64,000 nucleotides of DNA from Rotaria sp. Silwood1 (GCA_905250075.1 CAJNOP010000002.1:8111565-8175564), one strand, 5' to 3'; positions 1 to 13,391 are shown, counted from the first letter of the stretch. Notes: generated by a model not told the origin, from the sequence alone. Made by a program: numbers and translations.

Positions 1-3000
1 CATAGTCTCGAATTAAATACGATTGAACAGCTGGAAGACCTCCTACGTTAGATGATATTTAAAGCAAATTTATCCATTATTATTTATTATTTAAACGATA
101 TCATAATTAGAAATATGATCTGTTTTTTGTATTATTCTCATGAGAATAAGTAATTCCGTGCTAATTTGGAACGTGAACTGTCAATCGTGAGTTTAATAAG
201 GAAATAGAACTTGATATATGTCATCAACGTTCATTTTTCTAAGAATTGAAAAAGAACAAATGTCCTTAATAAAATTCTTTGAGAGAAGAACGTAGAATTA
301 ATTTAGTTATGGATGAAAAATATCATTAAGATGTTGTTAACAATATGTGAAATACAACGAAATTCAAAGTTTTTGTTATAGGTTTCAATAATCATTTAAC
401 AATTGTGTTTAAAAAGAGACGATGAGAGCTCTGAGTGTAATTCAACAATGAAAGCTACATTTATTATACTTCGTATCAATGTTTAGAGATATATTTCACT
501 ACCAAATTTTGATTTTAGCTGGGATAAAAACAGTATTAAAACAGGAACTGTATAACATTGACTAGGTGAAATCTCAATTTTTTAGACAATGTACATATGG
601 CATAGAAAGTGATAAATCCCTTTTAGACACTTTTCAAGCATCTTATAATTACAGCAAAGCTGTTAGCAAAATCCTTGCAGGATAAAAAAAATGTGAAATA
701 CGATGTAGCTGAGGTTGTTGACTACAGAAAAACTGTTCTATTTAGGATACATTTCTTCATTATTCTTTTAGCTCTCAAAAAAACACAATAAGCAAGCAGT
801 TTATATTTACTCAAATACTTGAACGTTCCTTTTTGATAACCTTTATAGATATGCCGAGTTAGCATTATTTTTAATTCATTATATCCGTTCCATATAACTT
901 TTTTAGAGTTATCTTATCATGATACTTGTAACTTTTCCAGGGTTATCCTGACATATTACTTGTAGCTTTTTCTGAGTAACTTTATCATGCTGTCGGTAGA
1001 TTTTTCTGAGTTACCTTGACATATTACTTGTAGCTTTTTAGAGACTACCGAGACATAAGATCTGTAATTTTTCAGGAGCTAACTGGCCATTATATTTATA
1101 CCTTGTCGTTAGCCCATTGAGCAACCTACCTGTACCTTTCAAGAGCTCTGTATTTATCCTATTTGTAACTATGTAGGATCGAGCTGAACATGTTAGTTCT
1201 GGCTCTTGTAAGGTACAGAGATGGACAAAATAAAAAAAGTGTTTTCTAGTTTCTTGCAAAAGACTGTTCATTAAACAATTCGAAGTTTTTTGATTATGTT
1301 GAACGGTACAGTTTTCTCAACATTACATTTTTCATACTAATAAACTTCCACATTTTTATGATTAAAGAAAGACTTTACATTTCATGCAGATTCCAAAACT
1401 GGTATGTTTAGAGTCTTCATAAAAACTGAGTCTGTAAGAGTCATCTTTTAGTACACTTTAAGCATGTGTCCATCAAAAAAGATATTGAATCATAACATGA
1501 ACTGCAAGTGATATTTCAACAAATTGATGAGGTCTTATGGAATGCGATCTTCTTTGTTCTATGTCATGGTATAGCTGACTTGTACATATCATTGTAAACG
1601 CCGTACATTTTACTTCGAAATTGTAGTTTTCGTTTTCAGAAATATTACTGCATTGGAAATAAAGGAATCTCTGCATGCGATCGAAGATTCTTTAAGCATG
1701 AAATTTTGCTAGCAATACAAGGTTTTCACTATTGACAGTCTATTGCGTTGACACAAAAAAATGGTAGACCCAGAATCAGTATAGAAAACTGAATGGAATG
1801 AAACAACTTTCTCTTTTTTCGTGAGATTTCTGTTTTTTGACGATTTCTCATCTTAGTTAAAAAACATAGATTTTCCTGACAATAAAAAAATCAGGCAAAT
1901 ACTTTAAAATGTATTTTAATCGCCTCAGTTTTGAGGGTACGTATGAATGTAGTCTTTTTCTCACTCACATGCAAACCCAAACATGGACAAAAACTCATGT
2001 TACATTAAGAAATGCTTTTGCACATTCTATAAAGTTCCAGAATAATCTATGCATCATTATTTCTGACACCCCGTTTTCTCGTTGTCAGAAAAATGTACCC
2101 ATTATCGTTAGCTTGCTAATTAGAACCAGTTGGATGCGAAAACTTTCGGATCTGAATCCAGTCAACGAAAAGATTGCAGACTCGAACCCGGTGGGCTCTA
2201 CTGCCCCCACCAGTTGCTAGGACCTGGAATAGGGACCCCAGCAATCACGATTTAAACTTACATTCATTATTTTGTTCCACGATACACGTAAGGCGCCCAA
2301 GCATTATAAATATTACGTGCAGGTAGGTCCTGAAAAGTTACAGGAATAGTATCTAGATAGTGCTCAAAAACTTACATGGGATATATGTATTAGAATTACA
2401 AATAATGCTGACTTAATGATAATACCTGGACATTAATTAACTCTAATGCCAATAATGCTAAAGCACTAGGTTTAATGGTTAATGCTAATGCTAATTCACA
2501 TGCGACACCATAGTGTTTCACAAAAGAGTGGAAAGATTTTGTCCTTCATCCTTCTAATCAGAGATGTATATAGTTTCAGTAAACTGTACATCGAAAATTC
2601 CCACTGATGTTCGTTGACACGCTAGCTATACTGTATAGGTGCGTCAACGCTTCCATGAACATCAATCTAGTTTAGTCAATATGTTAGTATTTTCATCGAA
2701 CTGTACGAATCGCCTACATAACATCAAAAGTAAAAATATCGAAAAAACCGCCTATTCTCTGAAATTACGGACGCTATAGCGTGTGAGTCTGAAAATATGC
2801 GTCTGTCGATGGAGGTATGTGTACGAAAAAAATCTATGAACACATCAACATGCTTGCACATCATTTACACGAATTCTTTCAATTAATAATTTCATGCTTT
2901 TTTTGCCATTTCATTATGCACCTAGTATCATTGTTCTTCAATAGAGATGCTCTCTCTTTCGTTGATTCTAATGATTAGGATAATTTATGAATGATTGACA

Positions 3001-3045
3001 CTATACTCAGACATCATTCATAGTATTTGAATACTAATATCATCT
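1..3045. other. intergenic, A/T-rich, no gene recognised
   Basis: No convincing coding exon was found on either strand. Short ORFs here (for example 1038-1271 minus and 1909-2220 plus) have no recognisable domain or splice context. The stretch contains the 34-bp minisatellite at 887-1215, a small hairpin near 2613-2672, and a more G/C-rich patch at about 2180-2250 that holds a hairpin (GTGGGC...GCCCCCAC) and a polymerase III box-B-like string but no foldable tRNA. Confidence 0.5.
887..1215. repeat. 34-bp minisatellite, about 6 clear and several decayed copies
   Basis: Consecutive 34-nt units start at 887, 921, 955, 989, 1023 and 1057. They share a pattern of ACTTGTA, then a TTTTT-containing stretch, then AGTTA/GGTTA, closing with GACAT or ATCAT. 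Two units (955 and 1023) open with the identical string ATTACTTGTAGCTTTTT. Decayed copies seem to continue to about 1215. Period 34 is not a multiple of 3 in any open frame, so this is non-coding. The function is unknown. Confidence 0.8.
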
Positions 3046-6000
3046 CTATCTAACACTAAACTTAATTGAATATTGCTGAAATCAAATATTAAAAAACAAA
3101 ACAAAATCTCAAAAGTCTTACTTTAACAGCACTTGGAAAATCAATAACATAGATAGAATATGTTAAATGTCCATGTTCTTCTATATCCCATTTTTTCAAT
3201 GCTTTTGGGAAATCATATCCACCTTCTTTAGCCATACGAGCAAGAATTTTAAATGGATCTCGTTGAAACATCGCATGTAATGATTTCGTATCAAGATATC
3301 GTAAATCAATATCATCCATAATAGTAAAACCAGGTACTTCAAACCAAATTTAATACAATCAAGCGATATTTTTTTTTTGTTTTCTTACAAATTTATATTA
3401 CCTGTTGAATGTGATCGTCCTAATCTTCCTCGTACTCCTCCATGTATAACTTCAAGTGGTCTTAAATATTGATTAATTTGTGTATATAAATCAAGAAAAT
3501 CATCATTAATAAGAACATTCTATTTGAAAAAAAAAATACTTGTTTCTAATATTTCTTATTTATATTTGACAAAAAAAATTTACTTCAATATTAAGATATT
3601 CAACTTGACTTTTAATATGGTCAATTGCTTTTAATAGAACAAGAGAACCAAGTGTACCAATGTTATTATTACCAAACTTTGATTATATAATAATTTTTAT
3701 CCAAAAATATTATATGTATATATATATATAAGTGAATTGCAGTTCTACTGTACAGTTATATGCTTATATATGAAAGTCTAATATCTCAAATTTTTCTCAA
3801 ACAATCTTGACGATTATTTTTACATTAGTTTTCTCTAATAAATTCTCACTAACATGCAAACATTTGATAAAAACATGATTTAACGGTCTTGTTCTCTTGT
3901 CGATTGAATTTCAGAAATTGGCGAATTTCTAGTGAATAGTTTATGCTTCTCGAATCATTGCAATTTTTATTACAGTTTTTTTCTCAGTATCTGATGTATA
4001 GCTATTTCTTAACTTTCTGTCACCTGACAATCTATCTAGGAATAATTGATGTGGTATTAAATGAAAGCCACTAAATGAACAACATTTGTTAAAAAAGATT
4101 AGAAAATTGGATTAATTCTGGTTTATAAAAGCTATGAAATAAGACTTGAAAATTAATTGTTACGTAGATATTTCAGATTTTGTCCATTCGTTCTGGCCAA
4201 GTGCCACTGAAAATATTACCAACAGAATAGTTATAATATATGAGAAAAAGAAAAATCAATTTATGTCATAAGAAATCACAAGATTTATAGCACTTCACAA
4301 GTGAGATCAAAATAGAGATAGTTCTTCAAATTATACAAACTCGCTCATCTATATACAGTGCGGTATCTAGTAATGTATGTACAGAGTACGCATGAATTAA
4401 TGGAGGACCCTGTACGGAAGTCATTTAATGCTAACTATGTCATATTATGAATATGTGACACAAAATACATTGTTAGACTCATGTAGTCAAGATTTATCAA
4501 GCTTTGATTTGTAATTATATTTCAAGCTATATAAACAAAGTTTTTCGAAATATAAGAGAAAAAATCGCATTCAATTTTTTTTATCACAGGTTCTCATATA
4601 TCATAGTCATATGTATAGTAGTCAACGAGAGAATTAATTCCTCTTTTCCTCTCATCCAGTACAATTAAATGTGCCACTCATCAGCTATCGAATCGAAAAT
4701 TTTTTTTTTTTCGTTCGGCTGTTTTTTCTTAAAACAGTACGATAAAATTCCAATGCACTCATATATACATATATATATATATTCTTACCCAAAGCTTTTT
4801 TAATCTACGATTCATTTCAAGTTTTGAAGCAAATATGTCTGCTCCATCTTTTTCAATACGATTATTTGACAAATCAAGTTCAATTAAAGTTTCATTATTT
4901 GATAACATATTCGCAATAAGTATTGCACCTTGATTACCCAATCCATTCATCATTAGATCAAGTCTTTCAAGTGATTGATTATTCTTTTATTGATATACAC
5001 GTATGTATTGAACAAAATATACATATATATAAGTGAAATTCTATTACTTTCAAACTATTACATATAGGACGTATATCATAATCACGAATCATATTCCAGC
5101 TTAAATCAAGAATTCTTAATTCAGGTGCGTCTTCTAATTTAAAAACAAAACAGTATTTCTAATGATTTTTAAGATCGCCACCCCTTCTCGGAAAAAAGTC
5201 AACTTTCGTCAGAAAATCAAAACTAAGACAAATGCATGTGAAGATTGTTCAAGGTTTGATCTTTCCCCAATGACATGACTGTCTTTACTCAGCATTTCGT
5301 TTTTCATTGCCAAAATTTTGGATGATCTCAGTGAGAGAAAGCAGAAAATACTTTTTTTTCTCTGCACGTCTTCATTCTTTTTTTTTTAATAGGACCCCTC
5401 TTTTGCATAAGGTTTGCTATTATCACATAAGAAAAGCACATTTAGAAGTTTTTCAAGAGATTGAACTTTCTGTGCTTAAAAAAAACACTCTCTGGTAGAC
5501 ACTGCATACATACTCTTTCAAATAAAATAAAACTTCAATACATAGAATGAAGGCATTCGGAGAATTCCGAGGTGTCAAGTAAGCCATTTTCTGCTCCTCT
5601 TCGATGAATATCTCCTTCAAACATCATGATATAGATCTGAAAATTTTATCATAGCCTCTTCATTATAACTTCGACATCTACTGTAAAAACGTCTACTCCA
5701 AACGGGGTCTAGTGTCTGGAAAACGGGACGCACAAATGAGACCAATATATTCCAAATGTCTTATAGAAGACAGCATTCAGGAGTTTTCAATCTATGAATT
5801 TAAATAAAATGTTTATTAACTTAATACTGATCCAATATTTTTACATGTTATTGTACCAAGTTGATTTCCATTTAGATATAATTCTTGAAGCATATCACCT
5901 CCCTTAAATCTTTCATTTAATATTTATAAAAATATGTTCTAAATTACTTGAATAATTTTTTTGAGAATTGGTCCATCTGAATCAATAAGTTCACATGCTA

Positions 6001-7028
6001 GTTAAAAAAGAAAATTCAAGGTTTGTTTTTTCTCTTTTAACTTCATTTACATGATAAATTTAATTTTTTAATAATTGACATTTTTGTTTCATCATTTATA
6101 AATAATAAAGATAAAATTTCAATTCCTTCTGTTTTGATTGGATTTTTTGAAATATCCTTGTAAGAAAAAAAACCAATAATTCTTTGTTGAAAAATAAAAA
6201 TTTTTTTTTTCTAACAAGTTCTTCAATCTTATAATTATCTTTTAATGTTTCTTGAAGGTAAACACAACCTTGTGCTGTAATATTATTACTACTTAAACGA
6301 ATACATTTCATTTTTGTATGAATCTATGTAATTTGAGACAAATGAAAATTAATATTAAAAAAAAGAAATCTTTTTCTACACGTAACGCAAGACAAATAGC
6401 TTTTAGATCAAGATCATTTATTGACATTTCAGATAGATCAACTATATTCATATTTAATCCTTCAATAACAGTATTAAATGGATGAATTTGATATTGTTTA
6501 CATGCTTGAAGATATACTTGAATAGGATCTTGTTTATTAATAAATGTATCTGACAGACAAAAAAAAAGAAGTATCTCATTTACTTTACTTTTTTTTAATG
6601 ATTACTCTTTCAATACCTATATCATTTAATTGTGAATCATAATCTGAATCATTAAATTGAATTTCATTAAGAATACGTTTATATTTTACATTTCGTTTTT
6701 CAAAATTAAGATCAAAATTTAATTGATAGTCTTCGTGTGTTAGATCAGGTAGAGAATAGGGTCGAAATTTATAATTAAATGTATTTGATAGATTACAACC
6801 GAGTAATTGTGTATGAATACCATCATCCGGTAGTAAAGCATGAGCTGGAACGAATGTATAAAGAAGAGGATGTACAAGATCACCTGTATATTCTCTATAT
6901 ATATATATATATTTATATACATTTGATTGAAAATTATGCAAAGATAAAATGTTAATCAACCTGTGTCGTGTTTTATCACGTTCTTTTCGTGCTTTAAGAG
7001 CTTGTCGATGTCCTTCATTGCATAACAT
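3046..7028 (-). CDS. leucine-rich-repeat (RNase-inhibitor type) protein, LRRC74-like
   Basis: This is a multi-exon gene. Exon 1 starts at the ATG at 7026-7028 (MLCNEGHRQALKARKERDK), and an intron with a TA-repeat tract (about 6896-6960) joins ...KTRH to REYTGD. Later exons carry typical 28-29-residue ribonuclease-inhibitor-type repeats: LRLSSNNI-like (6230-6311), LYLNGNQLG (about 5830-5890), LRILDLSWNMIRD (about 5060-5140), LIELDLSNNRIEKDGAD (about 4795-4953). Intron 4794-3680 is long (about 1.1 kb). The C-terminal exon (about 3122-3319) has a helical segment, DPFKILARMAKEGGYDFPKA, which may be a degenerate EF-hand-like end as in LRRC74 relatives. I place the stop at 3046 after a last short exon, which is the least certain part. 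Such proteins are scaffolds. The specific function is not known, and LRRC34 or NLRC3-like proteins are alternatives. Confidence 0.7.
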
Positions 7029-8664
7029 TTCTTTTTTTCTTAGAAAAAATAGAGAAGAGAAAAAAAGCGCAGAAAAAAACTTTCTTCTTCTTTATGATTT
7101 CTTAGGAATTTAAATTTAGCAAGAATGAAATGAATTTTGATTTTATAAGATTTTTATAAATTGAAAGTTTTTTTTTTGAAGTTGATTAGAATAATTTTAT
7201 TTGAAAGAAATGAAATCATAAATATGTATGGCTTGACATAAACCTATTATTCGAAATTTTTATGGAATATTTTCTTAGGCTATGCTAAATGTGTATGATG
7301 ATGAGATTGAATTATTTTAATTATTATTGATATTTTGTCTTCGATCTCGGTTATAGTAAGCGATCATATTTAAGAAATCGATTGAGATTTTATGTAAGAA
7401 TAGTCATTCTATAAGACTTTTTAATGTATTTCTAGATCAATTCAATTCTATAAAGGCTATCCGATTTCCAGATATTAAAATTCGTCGTCAATACTTAATG
7501 ACACTAATGATAAAAAATATCTGTTAATTTAGATGGTGCATGACCATAATCCATTAATCGATTCAACGAACCGTCCTCTAGTTATATTTTATCGGTATCG
7601 TTTTTCATTATTTTGTGAAGCCGCATAAAATATCATCGTATCCGCTATTGTTCTCATATATTTCATAGTGTTCGTAGGTCACTTTTATCCCTTTAGTTTT
7701 AAATTTCTATCGGATATTTAAATATTATATTTAATTATGTATTCACCGAGGATTTTTTTTTCATAATTCTTCTGTGAAATATGAATTTTGAAATCTAGAG
7801 CAATAAACTTGTATCCATCCATTGAGTCTCGTCGTATCATAGATTATAACAGACAGAGATGTCTGTTGTCGATATATGAGGGACGTTGATAAAAAAAAAA
7901 AAGAAATTAATATCACCATACAAACTATGATAGACATGTTGAAGTAATTTCTTGATGATTAGCTAATGCGAAAGGCATTAGTAGATAATGGCTTTTTCTT
8001 CTCTGACTTTTTACTATTTTGTTTTTTCAAGTTATTTTAAGCCTATCTTAATTACTATAAAAGCATTTGATTTCTCATATATTATTATCAATAACTTTCT
8101 CCTAATACCAATAAAGCATTTCTTTTTTGACAATTCTTCTAGTCTATATTAATAATTCACAGTATCGACTCTTACATATTTTACTATTGATCATATTATC
8201 TAAAAAAAATTTATGTTCATTTAACTGAACATTCTTTGTATCCAGATGGCGCTATATTCCAAGTGAACTTATTTACAATCCATTAAAATCCATTATTTGC
8301 CCTTGACACTTTTGCCAATCAATAAGTAGTAAATTGTATGTAATGTAATATTCGTTCGTGCTCTCATCATGCAATATAACCGCAGAAAGAACCTGACGAC
8401 GCATGAAAGCAGCAAAAGAAATGTATACATGAATGAATGAATGAACGAACGCGACGACGCGACCTCGCAGAAGGTTAATACATGCATCCATATGTATACA
8501 TAAGCGATACTTTTTCTGTATGCATTGACAGGAAGCAAAGGTGTTCCGTCCACAATGTTCTGTCCCGACGTCGCGACACTTGATAAATCTTATAATTTTT
8601 TTTAATAATTTAATTCAATTTCAATTTTAGATAAATTTTTTCTTCTCTGTTTTTAATTTCAGCC
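7029..8664. other. divergent intergenic region between LRR gene and kinase
   Basis: About 1.6 kb between two divergently transcribed genes, so it should hold both promoters. The sequence is A/T-rich with poly-A and poly-T tracts. A short island of higher G/C at about 8375-8580 contains CGACG-rich text and four GAAT/GAAC units near 8430-8450. It may be an untranslated first exon of the kinase, because a good splice acceptor (TTTTAATTTCAG) lies 2 nt before the kinase start codon. No coding exon is supported. Confidence 0.4.
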
Positions 8665-10275
8665 ATGTTACATGATGTGTGCTGTAGTCAAACACCTACT
8701 CGTACTCGTAACCCACTTTTTCGACATCGATTACATGTAAGTAAACAGTTCAAATAATAACCAATTCATATTAGAATCTTGTCTTTTCTACTCTAGTTTA
8801 TTTGATTAATTGAACAAACTTAAAAAAAAATTTTTTTTTTTCGAAAGATTAATAAGAGAAGTACTTATTTCCCCTTGCAGTGTTTATTTGTGCATGCTTT
8901 GGTTTTTTTAGTTTATTATAAATAATATCATTATGAATTTCTTATTGTAGAATTCTCCGAGTCCAGCATCAGTTCTATCGTTGACACCATCGCCAACAAC
9001 AGGCATGATTCAATCGGCAGCACCCGGTGAATTTTCCCATCGTTGTGCTACAGTACCATTTGATTCAATTTATAATATAACTGAAGATCTGTGTCGGTAA
9101 TTAATAAATTTTTCTTTTCTTTTCTATGAATGACTACAAATGTATAATTATTGTTTTCTAGTGGCCGTTTTTCATCTGTTAAAAAATGTGTAAAAAAAGA
9201 AGTACCTGATCAAATCTTTGCAGCTAAAATAATTAAAAAACGTAATATACAACATGCACTTAATGAATTACGTATATTTCAATTATCACATAAACATTCA
9301 AATTTTGTTTCACTTCATCAAGTATTTGATTTACCAACAGAAGCAATTTTTATTCTTGAATAGTAAATAAGATAATAATATTTCGAAAAATAAAACAATC
9401 ATTTTCTTTTCTTTTTTTTATCATTTCAGTGCAAAACAAGGTGATTTACAATTAGCACTTGAATTAGAAGGTTGTTTAGAAGAAATACAAGCTATACATG
9501 TTACTAAACAAGTCTTAGATGCTGTAGCCTTTCTTCATGATAATAAAATCGTTCATCTTGATATTAAAGTAAATTTAATATATATATATATATATATGAT
9601 AAAAAAGATTCTTGAATTAAAATCAATATTTTATTTAGCCTCAAAATATTCTTCTTATGGAAAAATGGCCAAGTACACAAATAAAATTATGTGATTTTGG
9701 TCTTTCTCGTGTATTAACTAATCAACGTTTATTAGAAATGTCGGGAACAACAGATTTTCTTGGTAAAAACAAAAGTGTTATTAATTTTCATTTTATCTTT
9801 TTTTTTTCATTTTAAGCACCTGAGGTTGTCAATTATGAACCATTAACATGTGCTACTGATATGTGGAATATTGGTGTATTAATTTATGTACTTGTAACTG
9901 GTCATACACCATTTGGTGGTGCTACGAAATTAGATACACAAAATAATATAACACATTGTATACTTGATTTTCCGTCGGATTTATTTGAAAAAATCTCAAA
10001 AAAATGTATTGATCTCATTCGAAAATTAATTGTTCGAATGCCAAAGTAAGTAATAATATAGAAAACAAAAAATAAATTTCTGTTTCACATGTTTTATTAT
10101 CTTTAGACGTCGAGCAACAGTTCATGAATCTCTTAAACATCCATGGATATGTCTAAGTGACGAGACAACATTATCAAATGAACAAATAATTGATTCACTC
10201 GATGAAGAAGAAGAAGTTGCAGAAGAAGAAATCGATGAATTAACAAATGAAATAGATGCTCAAAATTTCAATTGA
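8665..10275 (+). CDS. DRAK/STK17-type serine/threonine kinase (DAPK family)
   Basis: Seven exons (8665-8736, 8951-9096, 9162-9362, 9430-9568, 9639-9762, 9817-10045, 10107-10275) join in frame to 359 codons. The kinase domain starts at about residue 70. Visible motifs are the VAIK-type lysine in FAAKIIKK, catalytic loop VHLDIKPQNILL (HLD in place of HRD, as in DRAK/STK17), DFGLSR, APEVV, the DMWNIGVLIYVLVTGHTPF segment, and the final RRATVHESLKHPWI. The glycine loop is reduced to GRFSSV. The tail is short and acidic (EEEEVAEEEIDELTNEID) with no ankyrin or death domain, which separates it from DAPK1. DRAKs phosphorylate myosin light chain and act in apoptosis and cytoskeleton control in other animals. 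A strong 3' splice site ends 2 nt before the ATG, fitting a 5'-UTR intron or spliced-leader addition. Confidence 0.88.
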
Positions 10276-12647
10276 AATAGGCGTTTTTTTTCTTTGTTTT
10301 TCGTTATTTTCTTCGAACAATTTTCTTTTTCTGACAGTATTGAATGAACCATCTCTTTTTTTTTTTGTGTGATAAGTTGCAGTGCTATGTGTGTGTATTA
10401 GGTAATCCAAGATCAAAACTCTGCATTTCTGTTTCTTTTGTTTGTTCTTGTTCTTTACGCAATTTTTTTTTTCGTCGTCGTCTATCGAAAATTCTATCTC
10501 AGATATCTTTCTTTTTTTTTTGTAAAAATTCATGACAAAACAGATAAAAACTTAGTAGTTTTTGTTATGATCATATTGTACTTTATTCATCTCAGGGATT
10601 ATATTGATTTGAGAAATAAGCAGGTACAGGTATTGTTTCTGGTTTTTTTTGTTTGTTTGTTTGTTTTTTTTTGTTCTGTTATTGTTCTCTTTCTCTTTTT
10701 TTCTTACTATTATTGTCGTTGACTTTGTCAATACGTCAGTGATCTTTAACACCATAGGTGTCTACATATAAGTTCAGTAACAGAAAAGCAAAAAAACAAA
10801 AAGAAAAAGACAAAATCGATGTTCATTGAATGATATAAGGTTAGAACGAAAGAAAAAAAAATCAACGAGATTCTTATGTGCAAAAGTATTTAGTGAAAAA
10901 ATAAATCCATTGGATTTAAAATAAAGTTATCTATATCAAAGCTATTGAACAAAATCCTTTTTTGTTTCTTATCTAAATAAGATTAAACGTCAATTCTATA
11001 GTATGTTATACATCGATTAAATTGAGAAAAGTAAATATTTAGTATTCATTTTACTAATGGCTCTTGATTGATATGAACTAAGAATGTGCAAATTCTCTTC
11101 AGCAAATATTGACTTATACGTGCAGTGATTGAATTGTCATAGATTATGTATATTAGCATGCAAAGATTGCATTTATGAGTATCTCTATCAATGCAACACT
11201 GTCTTTGTTACATAATGAAAAGCAGAAGATGATTTTTTAGATTTTTTTTTAATAATAATTTAAATGATCTTTTTTAACGGGAATTTCAGTAACACAAATA
11301 ATAAAAAAGAATTGCACTATTGAAATTTATGCTCTTGATCCAAAAAAGAAAAAATAAAAGGGCAATATAAGAAACCCTGGATTTCATATGTTTTTTGCAA
11401 TTTTTCAAACAAATAAGTTTCGACATAGTCATCAAAAGAAAACTAATGATTGTAAATGACGCCCTAGTATTCAATTACTATCTTTCTGTAAGAAGCATAG
11501 TGTTCATGTGATCATATATTATGTTATATACTAATATAATACAGTCTTATTGCAAAAAGTAAAAGAGTCACTCAAGAAGAATCCGAGTATTTCTAGTTTT
11601 CTAAAATCAACTTATCTTGATTAAACATCAATTAATGTCCTGCAAAGTCATCGGATCGGTTCGAGTCTCGAGTATGATCTCATGGCTGGACCAGACTCGG
11701 TAACTAATAAGATCGCAATACTTCAAAATTTTGTTACTTTTTCCAACTGCTAATTTATATAAAAGCATGCCAATGAAAATCGGTTTTAACATGACTGAAT
11801 AATTTACTTTTCTTAATAACAGATCACAAAAGTAGAAAGAGATATTGTTTTACTAAAATAATATTCGCAATTATGAAGTTTGATACCAACATATTTCGTT
11901 CAGTTCCAGCGGTATTAGCAACAAGCAAACATATATTGAGATGATCTCGTTTTTTTTTGTTGTTGTTTATGGAAGAAACTAAATAGTATACTTTTTTACA
12001 TAAAATAAAATTTTGAAACTACCTTCAGGGTATCGATTAGCTCCGAGTTCGGTTGCGAAAAGTCATGCCCATATGAGACACTAGTATCGATCTGATATAA
12101 ATCAAAAGTTAATAGTAATAAACATTTTTATCGACAGTTTTACATTAATCAATATTATAGAATGTCTAAAATCAAGAGCTTGATTGTAACTATCTCATTG
12201 AATTGATAGAACTTTACTCCTATTTATTTACAAGGAAATATGTCTAGATGTCGTACATTTACAAATTAAACTACCATCGATTTTTCTAATAGAAAGATTT
12301 TTCACTTGTAGATATCAAATAAATAAATTTGTTTTTTTTTTTTTTTAATTTTTGTAAAACCTATTTAAAAATCCTCGATTTTCATTATCAATTTGAATTA
12401 TTATGATTCGTAGAAAATATTTTCACTTAGAGAGATAGAGACAGAGACAGATATAGATCGATCAGAATAGTATAGATAGTGAAAAAATGTTTAACTTTAT
12501 TGTGAAAAGAAACAAATAAATATGATTTGTTGTCTTTTTCGTTTTGATTTATATTAATTTTTGTCTATTATTTAGATTTAAAATCTAATAAAACCTAGTT
12601 CTCAATTGATAATACACTAAAAATACGAAAGAAAAGGTAAATAACAA
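10276..12647. other. 3' UTR and intergenic, pyrimidine/purine tracts
   Basis: The sequence after the kinase stop is rich in T and A tracts and AATAAA-like strings (for example near 10905), giving the kinase 3' UTR. ORFs at 10240-10755 on both strands are low-complexity artefacts of poly-T and poly-A. A GAGATAGAGACAGAGACAGA microsatellite lies near 12431-12460. No gene is supported. Confidence 0.45.
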
Positions 12648-13034
12648 ATGGAACAAAGTGGTCAAACATCATCTAGTAGTTCATCAAATAATCTCGATGT
12701 TGTATCAATGGTTATTTGGCTATCGACAGGAAATGGAAAATTTTTTGAATTAGTAAGATAAAATAATAGATATAGAAAAAAATTTTCATTTTTTCTTTAC
12801 TATATAATTAAGCATGGATCTCGTGATATAATTAAACAAGTATTACCTAAATCATCTGAGACTGCTTTTCGTTGGGGTTATTATAATTCTCCAGCTGATC
12901 CAGATCGACAATCTTATACACAAGTACTTGAAGCTTTTCTTAAAGCTGGTTTTCATATTGAAGGTTCATCAGGTGCAGGTACACAAGGTCTTCTTCGTAC
13001 TCAATATATTCTTGTCAAACGTAATTCTTCATAA
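12648..13034 (+). CDS. small stand-alone KCTD8/12/16 H1-domain-like protein A
   Basis: Two exons (12648-12752 and 12813-13034) give 108 aa. After a Ser-rich start (MEQSGQTSSSSSSNN) the protein has FFELHGSRDIIKQVLP, then a DPDRQSYTQVLEAFLKAGFH segment, a Gly/Ser stretch (SSGAGTQG), and QYILVKR near the end. This order (DPDR, then L..AGFH followed by SS-Gly, then an aromatic-rich strand ending in Arg) recalls the H1 oligomerisation domain of the GABA-B auxiliary subunits KCTD8/12/16. No BTB/POZ domain precedes it. The assignment rests on remembered family pattern only. The next gene downstream is a diverged paralogue on the same strand. Confidence 0.6.
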
Positions 13035-13391
13035 AACAAAACAAAAAAAAACACACACACATACCAATCTATTATTATTCTAATAGAATACATTTTTTTT
13101 TTCTTTTTGTCTTCTCAGGAAAACTTTTTCGATTTGTTTGTTCTTTTTATTCATTAAACGGTTTCTTTTTCTATATTATTCTAGTCTCGTAGTTTATTTC
13201 TTTTCCTATTGATGCTGTTTCCTGAAGGATATTATTTGTGTCTTTTTTGCATATGTATTATCATTTATTTGATTTCATAGTGTTATCTCCTAAGTTAAGA
13301 TTGATTACTGTTTGTGGTTACAAAAACATAAGAAAAAAAAAAAGAATTTCTTGGTTATGGTTTTGTTTTGTTTTGTTTTCAGATAGAATTA
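13035..13391. other. short intergenic spacer between tandem paralogues
   Basis: 357 bp of T-rich sequence with no ORF of note. It ends in a long pyrimidine run and TTTTCAG (13374-13382) just 9 nt before the ATG of the second gene, the pattern of a splice acceptor. This suggests that the downstream gene receives a spliced leader or has a 5'-UTR intron here. Confidence 0.5.

Noticed and set aside
2165-2260. Possible tRNA or tRNA-derived SINE (minus strand box B GGTTCGAGTC and a box A-like TAGCAACTGG).
   Set aside because: The distance between the boxes is about 12 nt too short, and no T-stem or acceptor stem can be paired.
10240-10755. Overlapping ORFs on both strands after the kinase.
   Set aside because: They arise from poly-T/poly-A and simple TTTG repeats, with Phe/Lys/Asn-only peptides and no splice or domain support.
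11655-11705. Box-B-like GGTTCGAGTC on the plus strand.
   Set aside because: No box A at the right distance and no cloverleaf; only a local CGAGTC/GACTCG pairing.
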